NCBI GenBank assembly: GCA_029936295.1
Contig: JAPYTH010000007.1
Coordinates: 1-64,000 of the forward strand
From: TMED109 sp015660425
Lineage (GTDB): Bacteria > Pseudomonadota > Alphaproteobacteria > TMED109
Direction of reading: 5' to 3'
DNA length: 64,000 nt
The notes under the pieces are model-generated. The model had not been told where the DNA came from. It made no database searches and saw only the letters and a list, made by a program, of their open reading frames with translations. Made by a program: the position numbers and the translations under genes. Of the stretch, positions 19,070-28,490 are shown in pieces (the stretch's first letter is position 1; each line of letters starts with the position of its first letter).

Positions 19070-20080
19070 TTATATTTTTTTGAGAAATAATTTTTCTAAA
19101 GCAATTTTTGTTGCCATTCTTCCTCTTGGGGTTTTTTGCAAAAAGCCTTTTTGGATTAAATAGGGTTCTATGACATCTTCTATAGAGTCTTTTTGCTCAC
19201 CCATCTGGGCCGCCAGCGTTTCTAAGCCTACCGGACCTCCATTATGGTCATTGATTAGGTGGTTTAAATAATTTTGATCCATTTGATCCAAGCCGTTTGA
19301 ATCAACCCCTAACTGAAATAATGCTTGATCAGCCATATTTTTATTAACTTCTGTATGTTCTTTATTCATGGAAGTTATTATATCTCTTAATCTTCTAACT
19401 AGGCGGCTTGCTACTCTAGGAGTTCCTCTAGATCTTTGGGCAATTTCTAGTGCTGCAGAGTTATCCATTTTTATTTTAAGTAGATTAGCAGACCTTAAAA
19501 CAATTTCTTTCATTTCTGGAGTTTCATAAAAGTCTAATCTTGCAGGAATTCCAAAGCGGTCCCTTAATGGATTGGATAATAATCCGGCTCTTGTTGTGGC
19601 ACCTATTAGAGTAAAAGGTTGAAGGTCTATCTTAACAGACCTTGCAGATGGCCCTTCACCTATCATTATATCTAAATGTAGGTCTTCCATAGCAGGATAT
19701 AATATTTCTTCTACTGTAGTATTTAGACGATGTATTTCATCAATAAATAAAATATCATTTTTTTCTAAGCTAGTTAGTAATGCTGCTAAATCTCCAGGCC
19801 TCTGTATAATAGGCCCAGACGTAGACCTAAAGCCAACATTTAATTCATTTGCAATTATTTTAGCTAGTGTAGTTTTCCCTAATCCTGGTGGCCCATATAA
19901 TAATACATGGTCAAGAGCTTCACCTCTTTTTTGTGTGGCTTTCATAAAAATATTTAAATTATTACACAACGATTTTTGACCAATAAAATGCTCTAGTTTT
20001 TGTGGCCTTAGAGCAAAATCCTTATTGTCTCTATTATCAGTGGTTACTGGGCTAATATCTTTTTTATCTTCTAAATTCAT
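19070..20080 (-). CDS. ruvB: Holliday junction branch-migration ATPase RuvB
   Basis: RuvB is the AAA+ hexameric motor that drives branch migration on RuvA-bound Holliday junctions. The 336-aa protein shows LRPQKLEHFIGQ at the start, Walker A GPPGLGKTT (near residue 65), Walker B DILFIDEIHRL, the sensor segment LIGATTRAGLLSNPLRDRFG, and the C-terminal winged-helix DNA-binding domain with TPRGR. It overlaps ruvA by 4 bp. Confidence 0.97.
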   Translation of the reverse strand: MNLEDKKDISPVTTDNRDNKDFALRPQKLEHFIGQKSLCNNLNIFMKATQKRGEALDHVLLYGPPGLGKTTLAKIIANELNVGFRSTSGPIIQRPGDLAALLTSLEKNDILFIDEIHRLNTTVEEILYPAMEDLHLDIMIGEGPSARSVKIDLQPFTLIGATTRAGLLSNPLRDRFGIPARLDFYETPEMKEIVLRSANLLKIKMDNSAALEIAQRSRGTPRVASRLVRRLRDIITSMNKEHTEVNKNMADQALFQLGVDSNGLDQMDQNYLNHLINDHNGGPVGLETLAAQMGEQKDSIEDVIEPYLIQKGFLQKTPRGRMATKIALEKLFLKKI

Positions 20081-20673
20081 TTTCTTTTCTCAGAAATAAT
20101 TTTTAATGCAATTTGTAACATATCTTCTACTTTTTTATTTTTATCTTCATTACTTAATTTTGATATAACGGCATATGCTTCATGATGTCCATAGCCTAGA
20201 CCTATAAGGCCACTTATAAGATCTTGAATATTATTAGTTTCTTTAGATTGTTTGTTGTTTAGAATTGAGATATTTAGAGTTTTATCCTTTAATTCTGAGC
20301 AAATTCTTAATGCGCCTTTTCTACCTATTCCAGGAATGCGTGTTAATGAAGTTTTATCCTCAGACAAAATAGCCATTTCTAATTCCTCGGGTGTCATTAT
20401 AGATAAACCCTTTAAAGCAGTTTTTGCTCCCACTCCCTGAACTTTTAATAATAACTTAAACCAATACTTTTCTTTTTCTTCTTTAAAACCATACAATGTA
20501 ATTTGATCTTCTCTTACTATTGTCTCAATCAGTATTTCATCTAATTGACCTTTAGAAGATAATTTATTTAGTACTTTAGTAGGGCAAAAAACTATATAAC
20601 CAACTCCAGATACATCAATGATCACGTAATCTTCACCTATTTGATCTATAATTCCTCGTAATTTTGCAATCAT
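20077..20673 (-). CDS. ruvA: Holliday junction DNA helicase subunit RuvA
   Basis: RuvA binds four-way junctions and loads RuvB. The 198-aa protein has the N-terminal OB-fold domain (MIAKLRGIIDQIGEDYVIID), paired helix-hairpin-helix motifs (VQGVGAKTAL and IPGIGRKGALRI) and a small C-terminal RuvB-binding domain from about residue 150. It is located 2 bp after ruvC and overlaps ruvB, so ruvCAB forms one transcription unit. Confidence 0.95.
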   Translation of the reverse strand: MIAKLRGIIDQIGEDYVIIDVSGVGYIVFCPTKVLNKLSSKGQLDEILIETIVREDQITLYGFKEEKEKYWFKLLLKVQGVGAKTALKGLSIMTPEELEMAILSEDKTSLTRIPGIGRKGALRICSELKDKTLNISILNNKQSKETNNIQDLISGLIGLGYGHHEAYAVISKLSNEDKNKKVEDMLQIALKIISEKRK

Positions 20674-20675
20674 TA

Positions 20676-21173
20676 TTAATTCCCTAAATTCATTTGATGT
20701 ATTTTAGAATTTGCAAAAAAAGTGTGACAAATAGCTATCGCTAAAGCATCTGATTCATCTTCAGTCGTTATAGCACATCCGGGCAATAACAATTTTACCA
20801 TAGATGCTACTTGATCTTTTTTAGCTCTTCCTGATCCCGTCACAGATTGTTTAACTCTTGTAGGAGCGTATTCAAATACGGGCATTTCATTTACAGAGCA
20901 GATTGTTATTGCGGCACCTCGAGCCATACCAAGTTTTAATGTAGACTGACCATTCATATTTATAAAAATCTCTTCAATTGCAGCCACAGAAGGTTTATAT
21001 TTTTGAATAATAGAATCTAAACCTTGATGAATTTCTTTCAGTCTTTCTGAAAGGTTTAATGAAATTTTAGGAGAAATATTTCCACTAGCTATCCAGGAAA
21101 TTTTATCATCTATAGAATTTATTATACCCCAGCCAGTATGGCGCAATCCTGGATCTAAGCCTAAAAGGCGCAT
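20676..21173 (-). CDS. ruvC: Holliday junction resolvase RuvC
   Basis: RuvC nicks Holliday junctions symmetrically. The 165-aa protein begins with LGLDPGLRHTGWG, where the Asp of LDPG is the first catalytic carboxylate. The Glu in AIEEIF (near residue 67) and the C-terminal DESDALAIAICH provide the others. This is the standard RNase H-like arrangement. It heads the ruvCAB group and follows yebC by 24 bp. Confidence 0.95.
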   Translation of the reverse strand: MRLLGLDPGLRHTGWGIINSIDDKISWIASGNISPKISLNLSERLKEIHQGLDSIIQKYKPSVAAIEEIFINMNGQSTLKLGMARGAAITICSVNEMPVFEYAPTRVKQSVTGSGRAKKDQVASMVKLLLPGCAITTEDESDALAIAICHTFFANSKIHQMNLGN

Positions 21174-21197
21174 CTATTTTCCTTCATAAATAAGTAT

Positions 21198-21950
21198 TTA
21201 GTTATTGTTTATTTTCTCCATAACTTCTTCTGTAATATCCAAATTAGTATAAACTGTTTGCACATCATCATTATCCTCTAATATATCTATAAATTTTAAT
21301 ATTTTTTCTGCTTGTTCCTCATTAATGGACTGTAATGTTTGTGGAACCCACTCTAGTTTGGCACTAATAGGATCACTTATTTTTTTAGTTAAGCTATCTC
21401 TTACATTGCCGAAGTCTTCTGACATGCAAATTGCTGTATGCTCAGTAATATCGCTATTTATATCTTCAGCACCTGATTCAGCCGCTAGCTCAAAAAATGT
21501 ATTTTCATCACATTTTTCAGTATTAAATTTAATAACACCTTTTCTGGTAAAAACAAAACTTAGGCTTCCAGTTTCTCCTAAGGCTCCACCGTTTTTACTA
21601 AAAGCTGAGCGTATTTCAGATGCTGTCCTATTTCTATTATCTGTTAGAACATCTATAATTATTGCAATACTACCTGGCCCATACCCTTCATAGCGTATCT
21701 CTTCATATACAGCATCATCGTTACCACCTATTGCTTTTTGAATAGCTTTTTCAATTCTATCTTTAGGCATATTTTCGGCTCTAGCATTAATAATAGCATT
21801 TCTTAATCTAGGATTTTTCTCTGCTTCTGGTAAGCCAGTTTTAGCAGCCACGGTTATTTCTCTTGCCATTTTTGAGAATAACTTAGCTCTTTTTGCATCT
21901 TGTGCCCCTTTTCGGAACTGAATATTTTTAAATTTTGAATGTCCTGCCAT
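21198..21950 (-). CDS. yebC: YebC/PmpR family transcription or translation factor
   Basis: YebC-family proteins were described as DNA-binding regulators (PmpR) and more recently as factors that help ribosomes through polyproline stretches. The 250-aa protein has the family start MAGHSKFKNIQFRKGAQDAK, the segment NMPKDRIEKAIQKA, and YEGYGPGS near residue 93. It is the first gene of the yebC-ruvCAB group, the usual context, and its length is normal. Efp, the main polyproline factor, is encoded at 30.1 kb. Confidence 0.93.
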   Translation of the reverse strand: MAGHSKFKNIQFRKGAQDAKRAKLFSKMAREITVAAKTGLPEAEKNPRLRNAIINARAENMPKDRIEKAIQKAIGGNDDAVYEEIRYEGYGPGSIAIIIDVLTDNRNRTASEIRSAFSKNGGALGETGSLSFVFTRKGVIKFNTEKCDENTFFELAAESGAEDINSDITEHTAICMSEDFGNVRDSLTKKISDPISAKLEWVPQTLQSINEEQAEKILKFIDILEDNDDVQTVYTNLDITEEVMEKINNN

Positions 21951-22014
21951 TTTGATCCTAATATTATTTCTAATATATTTATTATACTTATTTTTTCTAA
22001 TTATAAATTTTTTT

Positions 22015-22833
22015 TTATATTTTTTTAGATACTCTATTAATTAATCGTGGCCCTATAATAATGGGTTCAATATGTACTGCCATTCCAGTTGCATCATTAA
22101 TATTTACTATTACTCCGCATAAAGTTGCTACTCCAGAACTTACATTAATTCTTCCTACTGGCATTTTGTTTTTAAATCTTGATACCCAATCTTCTTTTTC
22201 ACCACCAATCACTGAGTCATAATCTCCACACATGCCAGCGTCTGACTGATACGCTGTTCCTTTTTCTAGAATTTGAGCATCTAATGTAGGTATATGAGTA
22301 TGGGTACCAACTATAAAACTTACTTTGCCGTCAAAAGCATGACCTATTGCCATTTTTTCTGATGTTGCTTCCCCATGTACGTCTATTACAATTGCATTCA
22401 CTTCTTTCCTTATCTTATAGTTGCTTATAATATTCTCTATTGTTTCAAAAGGATCATTCAGAGGATCCATAAATAATCTAGCCATTACGTTTATTATCAA
22501 GACTTTCCTATTCATTGAGTCTTTATAAATTACAAAGCCTTGTCCAGGAACATTAGGTGGAAAATTATGAGGTCTTAATAGGTTTGGATCTTTACTTATA
22601 TATGGAATAATTTCTTTTTGGTCCCACACATGATTCCCTGTTGTAATGACATTGACACCTAATTCATAAAATTCTTCACAGATTTTAGGAGTGATCCCGA
22701 ATCCACCGGCAGAATTTTCTCCATTTAAAATTACTGTATCTATTTCAAGTTTTCTTTTAAGTTCAGGAAGTTCTTTTCTTACAACTTGTCTTCCTGCTTT
22801 ACCCATTACGTCCCCTAAAAATAGTATATTCAT
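22015..22833 (-). CDS. YmdB/TIGR00282-family metallophosphoesterase
   Basis: Members of this family are dinuclear-metal phosphodiesterases; the Bacillus YmdB acts on 2',3'-cyclic nucleotides, but the role in Alphaproteobacteria is not settled. The 272-aa protein carries the expected metal-ligand blocks: FLGDVMGKAGR (residues 5-15), LNGENSAGGFG (near 38), TTGNHVWDQKE (near 65), DVHGEATSEK (near 150) and VGTHTHIPT (near 175). It lies between the cyclo-ligase and yebC, a common alphaproteobacterial arrangement. Confidence 0.88.
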   Translation of the reverse strand: MNILFLGDVMGKAGRQVVRKELPELKRKLEIDTVILNGENSAGGFGITPKICEEFYELGVNVITTGNHVWDQKEIIPYISKDPNLLRPHNFPPNVPGQGFVIYKDSMNRKVLIINVMARLFMDPLNDPFETIENIISNYKIRKEVNAIVIDVHGEATSEKMAIGHAFDGKVSFIVGTHTHIPTLDAQILEKGTAYQSDAGMCGDYDSVIGGEKEDWVSRFKNKMPVGRINVSSGVATLCGVIVNINDATGMAVHIEPIIIGPRLINRVSKKI

Positions 22834-22850
22834 GGAGCATTCCTCATAAT

Positions 22851-23441
22851 TTAAGCTTCTTTATATATAAATTCTTCTGTAATAATAGCATCCATACATA
22901 TATCATGTTTTTCCATAGGTACTGATTCTATTTCTTGAGTAGAATATGCAAACCCTATCTTAATAGCTTTTTTATTATTGAGTAGTATTTTATCATAATA
23001 ACCTCCACCTCTACCCAAACGATTAAGTTTTTTATCAAACCCTATTAAAGGACATATTATTACATCAGGTTTTTTTATTTCTCTATTTTTTAGTAGAACC
23101 CCTAGTTTATTAATTTCTAATTCTGTATTAGGTTTCCAGAGTCTAAATTTAATATTATTTTTTTCTGTAGAGGCAATAGATATTATTATTTTATATTCAT
23201 TTAGAGCAGCTAAAGAAGGTCTGGTATCTATTTCTGATCCTATAGGCCAGTAGCAGGCAATTTTATTATTCATTGTTAAACATTTTTTATAATTTAAAAA
23301 ATGTATCAAATTACGGGCTATATTGTTCTTATGTTCTTCTGATTTTAAATGAAATGCTTTTCTTTCTCTAATAAGATTATTTCTTAATTTCTTTTTTTCT
23401 TCAGAGTAACGCCGCTTAGACCGAATTTTTTGAATAACCAC
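22851..23441 (-). CDS. 5-formyltetrahydrofolate cyclo-ligase
   Basis: This enzyme converts 5-formyl-THF to 5,10-methenyl-THF with ATP, returning stored folate to the one-carbon pool. The signature LNRLGRGGGYYDKILL lies near residue 136 and the substrate-binding ACYWPIGSEIDTRP near residue 64. The frame opens with a GTG at 23441, which falls at the 3' edge of the putative 6S RNA. No ATG occurs before residue 57, inside the conserved region, so a GTG (or another non-ATG) start is needed. The position beside 6S RNA and zapA is typical. Confidence 0.9.
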   Translation of the reverse strand: MVIQKIRSKRRYSEEKKKLRNNLIRERKAFHLKSEEHKNNIARNLIHFLNYKKCLTMNNKIACYWPIGSEIDTRPSLAALNEYKIIISIASTEKNNIKFRLWKPNTELEINKLGVLLKNREIKKPDVIICPLIGFDKKLNRLGRGGGYYDKILLNNKKAIKIGFAYSTQEIESVPMEKHDICMDAIITEEFIYKEA

Positions 23442-23570
23442 CTCGGAGCCTAAGTTATAGGTGGGAATCGCATAACAAGACCACGGTCTTGACAGAGGAG
23501 ACTCCCGAGTGATTAGAAAGGTCCTGGAGTTTTTCTATTTTTCGCATCCTGCAGCTATTACTCCAAATAA
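23440..23570 (-). ncRNA. ssrS: Putative 6S RNA (ssrS)
   Basis: 6S RNA binds sigma-70 RNA polymerase and represses transcription in stationary phase. In many Proteobacteria it lies between zapA and the 5-formyl-THF cyclo-ligase gene, exactly this position and strand. The intergenic block is visibly richer in G+C than its surroundings. It can fold: the ends pair over 7 bp (23561-23567 with 23442-23448), a stem closes 23501-23530 (ACTCC/GGAGT), and a 6-bp hairpin with a 4-nt loop sits at 23476-23491. I did not match a sequence consensus, so the ends are approximate and the call rests on location and fold. Confidence 0.62.
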
Positions 23571-23624
23571 ATTATAAATTATTAGTTTAAATATAACAAG
23601 GTAACATAAAATTATATATTTATA

Positions 23625-23903
23625 TTAGGTCTTTTTTTCAATTTTATTATATATTTTTTCTAATTTTTTAGTGCTATTATCTATAATTTTTATGGCATCT
23701 TCTATTACATCTTGGTTTTTATCAAGAATAGTTATAGCTGCTAAAACCATTAATTTTACATCACCTATTTGTCCTAAGCTATTAGCTATATTAATAACTT
23801 CATTGTTTAATAAAATTGCTAATTCTTGTACTCTTTCTTCTTCACCAGGGGAACAAGCAATCTTATGTTCTCTATTATTTATTGTGATGTTTACCTCAGA
23901 CAT
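23625..23903 (-). CDS. zapA: Cell division protein ZapA
   Basis: ZapA bundles FtsZ protofilaments at the division site. The 92-aa protein has the family features: an N-terminal beta segment (VNITINNREHKIACSPGEEE), then helices with VQELAILLNNEV, GDVKLMVLAAITI and a C-terminal coiled coil. It overlaps the preceding small coiled-coil gene by 8 bp and is followed by the 6S RNA candidate. Confidence 0.88.
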   Translation of the reverse strand: MSEVNITINNREHKIACSPGEEERVQELAILLNNEVINIANSLGQIGDVKLMVLAAITILDKNQDVIEDAIKIIDNSTKKLEKIYNKIEKKT

Positions 23904-24123
23904 TTTTTTTGCTTTTTTCTAATGAATTAATTTTTAATAATATTTTTTCTAATTTATTTAGAGTGTCTGCATATTTATATTTTAAATTTTCATTCTCTTT
24001 TAAAAGGATGTCTTCAACTTTTTTATTTCGCATAGGGTTATTAGTATTGCTAGAAGTAATTACAGAATTCAATTTTTCTATTGAAGAATTAAATTTATCT
24101 AATGATGATTTTAAGTCTTTCAT
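23896..24123 (-). CDS. Small coiled-coil protein upstream of zapA
   Basis: This encodes 75 aa, almost entirely helical: Lys/Asn/Leu-rich heptads from MKDLKSSLDKFNSSIEKL to the C terminus, with a likely break near NTNNP. I chose the ATG at 24123 because GGGA lies about 10 nt upstream; the open frame itself extends to 24174. It overlaps zapA by 8 bp. A small coiled-coil (DUF4164-like) protein before zapA is usual in Alphaproteobacteria, and by position it may act with ZapA, perhaps like ZapB; this function is inference. Confidence 0.7.
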   Translation of the reverse strand: MKDLKSSLDKFNSSIEKLNSVITSSNTNNPMRNKKVEDILLKENENLKYKYADTLNKLEKILLKINSLEKSKKNV

Positions 24124-24284
24124 ATAAATATATTCCCAATTAAAATATTTTTGTCTACAAAAAATAAATAACATTGTATTTTTTTTTAATTATTTCTTAT
24201 AACAGAATAAGATGAATTAACTTATATTTGCAATAAAGTAGAAAAATAAATACATATTAAAATCTTTAGGATATCAAAAATATT

Positions 24285-26276
24285 ATGGCACAAAATAATG
24301 AAATTAATAATTTAGATCTTTCTAATGCTATTAGGATGCTTTCTGTCGATGCTGTAGAGAAGGCTAATTCTGGCCATCCAGGCATGCCAATGGGTATGGC
24401 TGATGTAGCTACTATTCTATTCACAAAATTTTTAAAATTTGATTCTAGTTGTCCTAATTGGATTAATAGAGATAGGTTTATTTTAAGCGCAGGTCATGGA
24501 TCTATGCTATTATACTCTTTACTATATCTTAATGGCTATGAGGATATAAGTATAGAAGATATAAAAAATTTTAGATCTTTAAATTCTAAGACTGCTGGTC
24601 ATCCTGAATACGGAGAGCTTAAAGGGATAGAAACTACTACAGGTCCTTTAGGCCAAGGCCTTGCTAATGCTGTTGGAATTGCGTTGGCTGAAAAAATTAT
24701 GTCTAATAAATATGGTGATGATTTATTTAATCATAAAACATTTGTGATTGCAGGTGATGGATGTTTAATGGAAGGTATTAGCCAAGAAGCAATTTCTTTT
24801 GCAGGACATCTAGGTCTAGGCAAACTAGTTGTTTTATTTGATGATAATGGTATATCTATAGATGGTCCTACATCTTTATCTACCTCGGACAATCAGCTTC
24901 TGCGTTTTCAGGCGAGTAAATGGCATACACTAGAGTGTGATGGGCATTCACCATTAGAAATAGAAGACGCTATTAATAAAGCAATTGCAGATCCTCGTCC
25001 TTCTCTAATAGCGTGTAAAACTAAAATTGGATTTGGTTCTCCAAATAAGGAAGGTAAATCTTCAAGTCATGGCTCGCCAATGGGAAAAGATGAAATAGAA
25101 TTGATTCGTAATACATTAAATTGGAATTGTGATCCATTTATTATTCCTTCCAATATTTTAGATGTTTGGAATAATAATGGCTTAAAAGGAAAGGATTCGA
25201 GAGAATCATGGGAAGAATTATATAATGATTCTAATTATTATTTAGAAATTAATGATATGATTTCTGGTAGAAATCTTGATAATTTAGAAAGTAGTTTAGA
25301 AAGTTATAAATTAAGTTTAATCGAAAATCTCAGTTCTCTAGCTACAAGAAAATCTAGTGAAAATGTTCTAAATGAGTTGACAGAGATAGTTTCTAATTTA
25401 ATTGGAGGTTCAGCTGATTTAACTGGTTCTAATAATACACTAGCAAAAAATCAAAAAGCGGTGACGTCTAAGGATTTTTCAGGAAGTTATATATATTATG
25501 GAATAAGAGAACACGGAATGGCAGCAATAATGAACGGAATTGCTCTTCATAGTGGATTAATCCCTTATGGAGGAACATTCTTAGTATTTACAGATTATTG
25601 TAGGCCATCTATTCGTTTGTCAGCTTTAATGGGGTTAAAAGTTATTTATATCATGACTCATGATTCTATCGGTCTTGGGGAAGATGGTCCTACACATCAA
25701 CCAGTAGAGCATTTATCAGCATTAAGAGCTATTCCAAATTTAGAAGTATGGAGGCCTGCAGATAGTACAGAAACACTAGAAGTCTGGCAGGCAGCTTTAG
25801 CCTCAAAAAATACACCTAGTATTATTGCTTTATCGAGACAAAATTTAAAACCAGTACGTCATGACTACACAAAAAAGAACCTGTCATCTTTAGGGGCATA
25901 TGTTGTTGTTGAAAAAGAAAATTCGGAGATCAGTTTATTTGCTTCTGGGTCTGAATTAGAAATAGCTGTTAATGCTTCTGAAAAACTGGCAGTAGAAGGG
26001 ATAGAAGCTAGAGTAATATCTGTTCCAAGTTTAGATCGTTTTTATTTGCAAGATGAAAAATATAAAGCAGATATTATTAATACTACTCCTAAAATAGTAA
26101 TAGAGGCGGGAGTTAGACAAAGTTGGGATTATATATTGAATCAAAAGGATATTTTTATAGGTATGTCTGGTTATGGTGCTTCTGCACCAGCAAAAGATTT
26201 GTATAAACATTTTTCTATAACAGAAGATAAAGTAATTAGTTCAGTTAAATCAATATTAAATAGGAGGAGTTCATGA
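24285..26276 (+). CDS. tkt: Transketolase
   Basis: Transketolase transfers two-carbon ketol units between sugar phosphates in the pentose phosphate pathway. The 663-aa protein has the thiamine diphosphate motif beginning GDGCLMEGISQEA (near residue 153) and the pyrimidine-domain segments GIREHGMAAIMNGIA (near 407) and THDSIGLGEDGPTHQP (near 458). It heads a plus-strand operon tkt-gap-pgk-fba-thiE and overlaps gap by 4 bp. Divergent from the zapA group, it has about 110 bp upstream in which I see no clear promoter. Confidence 0.97.
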   Translation: MAQNNEINNLDLSNAIRMLSVDAVEKANSGHPGMPMGMADVATILFTKFLKFDSSCPNWINRDRFILSAGHGSMLLYSLLYLNGYEDISIEDIKNFRSLNSKTAGHPEYGELKGIETTTGPLGQGLANAVGIALAEKIMSNKYGDDLFNHKTFVIAGDGCLMEGISQEAISFAGHLGLGKLVVLFDDNGISIDGPTSLSTSDNQLLRFQASKWHTLECDGHSPLEIEDAINKAIADPRPSLIACKTKIGFGSPNKEGKSSSHGSPMGKDEIELIRNTLNWNCDPFIIPSNILDVWNNNGLKGKDSRESWEELYNDSNYYLEINDMISGRNLDNLESSLESYKLSLIENLSSLATRKSSENVLNELTEIVSNLIGGSADLTGSNNTLAKNQKAVTSKDFSGSYIYYGIREHGMAAIMNGIALHSGLIPYGGTFLVFTDYCRPSIRLSALMGLKVIYIMTHDSIGLGEDGPTHQPVEHLSALRAIPNLEVWRPADSTETLEVWQAALASKNTPSIIALSRQNLKPVRHDYTKKNLSSLGAYVVVEKENSEISLFASGSELEIAVNASEKLAVEGIEARVISVPSLDRFYLQDEKYKADIINTTPKIVIEAGVRQSWDYILNQKDIFIGMSGYGASAPAKDLYKHFSITEDKVISSVKSILNRRSS

Positions 26277-27274
26277 CAGTAAAGGTTGCAATTAACGGAT
26301 TTGGTAGAATAGGAAGATTAGTTTTAAGAGCTATAATCGAATCTAAACGAAATGATATTAGAGTAGTAGCAATTAATGATTTAGGGTCTGTTGAGGCTAA
26401 TGCACATTTACTTAGTTATGACAGTGTTCATGGTAAATTAAACAGTTCAGTTGAAGTTACTCAAGAGGGTATTAATACTGAACATGGAAGTATTAAAGTG
26501 TTTTCTGAAAGGAATCCTGAGATTCTTCCTTGGAAAGACTTAGATATTGATGTTGCATTAGAATGTACAGGTTTATTTACAAAAATGGAAGATGCAAGTA
26601 AACATTTGGTTGCCGGTGCAAAAAAAGTATTAATATCTGCGCCAGGTAATGGAGTAGATTATACTGTAGTTTATGGTGTAAATGATAAAGGTTTGAATAA
26701 TGAGCATAAAGTGGTCTCTAATGCAAGTTGTACTACTAATTGTTTGGCCCCAGTTGCTAAGATATTAAATGAACTTATTGGAATTGAAAGTGGATTCATG
26801 ACAACCGTTCATGCTTTTACGGGTGATCAACCTGTATTAGACACTTTACATTCTGATTTAAGGCGTGCTAGAGCGGCATCTACTTCTATGATTCCAACAT
26901 CTACTGGAGCAGCAAAGGCAGTTGGATTGGTATTGCCAGAATTATTAGGAAAACTAGATGGGACGGCCATAAGAGTGCCAACGGTTAATGTTTCTATGGT
27001 AGATTTAACTTTTTATTCTCAACGCCCTACTTCAGTTGAAGAAATTAATAACGCTATAAAAGAAGCATCTTCTGGTAAGTTAGCAAAAGTTTTAACATTT
27101 AATAACAAACCTTTAGTGTCTATTGATTTTAATCATAATCCGGCATCTTCTAATTTTGATGCTACCCAAACGCACGTTGTGAAAGGTAATTTAGTTAGGA
27201 TATTATCTTGGTATGATAATGAATGGGGTTTTTCAAATAGAATGGCTGATGTTGCAGTACTGATGGGAAAATAA
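26273..27274 (+). CDS. gap: Glyceraldehyde-3-phosphate dehydrogenase
   Basis: Gap interconverts glyceraldehyde-3-phosphate and 1,3-bisphosphoglycerate with NAD(P). The 333-aa protein begins VKVAINGFGRIGRLVLRA (Rossmann motif), contains the active-site SNASCTTNCLAP (catalytic Cys near residue 153) and ends with the conserved WYDNEWGFSNRM. The ATG overlaps the tkt stop as ATGA, after a strong AGGAGG. Confidence 0.98.
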   Translation: MTVKVAINGFGRIGRLVLRAIIESKRNDIRVVAINDLGSVEANAHLLSYDSVHGKLNSSVEVTQEGINTEHGSIKVFSERNPEILPWKDLDIDVALECTGLFTKMEDASKHLVAGAKKVLISAPGNGVDYTVVYGVNDKGLNNEHKVVSNASCTTNCLAPVAKILNELIGIESGFMTTVHAFTGDQPVLDTLHSDLRRARAASTSMIPTSTGAAKAVGLVLPELLGKLDGTAIRVPTVNVSMVDLTFYSQRPTSVEEINNAIKEASSGKLAKVLTFNNKPLVSIDFNHNPASSNFDATQTHVVKGNLVRILSWYDNEWGFSNRMADVAVLMGK

Positions 27275-27276
27275 AT

Positions 27277-28473
27277 ATGAAGTTAAAAGCTATTGAAGAT
27301 GTTGATGTTTCAGGAAAGGTTGTTTTAGTTCGATGTGACTTTAATGTACCTATTAATGAGGAAGGAGAAATATCAGATATTAGTAGAATAGAAAGACATG
27401 CCCCAACAATAACAACATTAGCTAATAAAGGAGCTAAAGTAGCATTACTTTCTCATTTTGGAAGGCCTGCTGGAAAAGTAGATGAGGATTTGTCTATAGC
27501 TTTTATTTCAGAAAGGTTAACAGAAGTATTTAAAGCTCCAGAAATAGTTATAATTCCTGACTGCATAGGTGATATAGCAAAACAAGTCTTGACTGATATG
27601 ACTGATGGTCAGATAGCTCTTTTAGAAAATGTTAGGTTTTATGAAGGTGAAGAAAATAATGATTCAGATTTTAGTAAATCTTTAGCTGATATAGCGGATA
27701 TTTATGTTAATGATGCCTTTTCAGTATGTCATCGTAAACACGCATCAGTACATGGAATTACAAAGTATCTACCATCCTATGCTGGACTTGCATTAAAGTT
27801 TGAAATTGAAATGCTAGAAAATGTTTTAAAAAATTCTGAACCACCAATGATGGCAATTATTGGTGGTTCAAAAGTTTCTACTAAGCTAAGATTATTAGAA
27901 AATTTAGTTGAAAAGATGAAATTTTTAGCTATAGGTGGAGGTATGGCTAATACTTTTTTAGCAGCACAAGGTAAAAATATTGGCTCTTCTTTTTATGAAA
28001 AAAATATGATAGGTGAAGCAAAGAGTATTTTAGAGAAAGCAAAAAGTATTAATTGTGATATAATATTACCAATAGATGCTGTTGTGGCGGATAAATTAGA
28101 GTTTGGCGTAGAAAGTTTTACTGTTGACTTAAAGGATATTATAAAAAAAAATATGATATTAGATGTTGGAGAAAAAACTGTAGAATTGATTTCTAATGCA
28201 ATTATAAATAGTAAAACATTACTGTGGAATGGGCCATTAGGTGTGTTTGAGATACCACCATTTGATCAAGCTACTTCATCATGTGCTTTAACAACTGCAA
28301 TGATGACAAGGGCAGGTGGTTTAGTAAGTGTTGCTGGTGGAGGAGATACAGTGGCTGCCTTAAATAATGCTGGAGCTTCTGGAGGTTTTTCATATGTATC
28401 TGTTGCAGGCGGTGCATTTTTAGAGTGGCTTGAGGGTAAAACTTTACCAGGTATAGTAGTTTTAACTGATTAA
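27277..28473 (+). CDS. pgk: Phosphoglycerate kinase
   Basis: Pgk transfers phosphate between 1,3-bisphosphoglycerate and ADP. The 398-aa protein has VLVRCDFNVP (residues 16-25), LLSHFGRP (near 60), LLENVRFYEGEE (near 114), AIIGGSKVSTK (near 193) and the C-terminal nucleotide loop SVAGGGDTVAAL. It starts 2 bp after gap and is followed 17 bp later by fba. Confidence 0.98.
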   Translation: MKLKAIEDVDVSGKVVLVRCDFNVPINEEGEISDISRIERHAPTITTLANKGAKVALLSHFGRPAGKVDEDLSIAFISERLTEVFKAPEIVIIPDCIGDIAKQVLTDMTDGQIALLENVRFYEGEENNDSDFSKSLADIADIYVNDAFSVCHRKHASVHGITKYLPSYAGLALKFEIEMLENVLKNSEPPMMAIIGGSKVSTKLRLLENLVEKMKFLAIGGGMANTFLAAQGKNIGSSFYEKNMIGEAKSILEKAKSINCDIILPIDAVVADKLEFGVESFTVDLKDIIKKNMILDVGEKTVELISNAIINSKTLLWNGPLGVFEIPPFDQATSSCALTTAMMTRAGGLVSVAGGGDTVAALNNAGASGGFSYVSVAGGAFLEWLEGKTLPGIVVLTD

Positions 28474-28490
28474 TTTAAGGAGAATATTTC

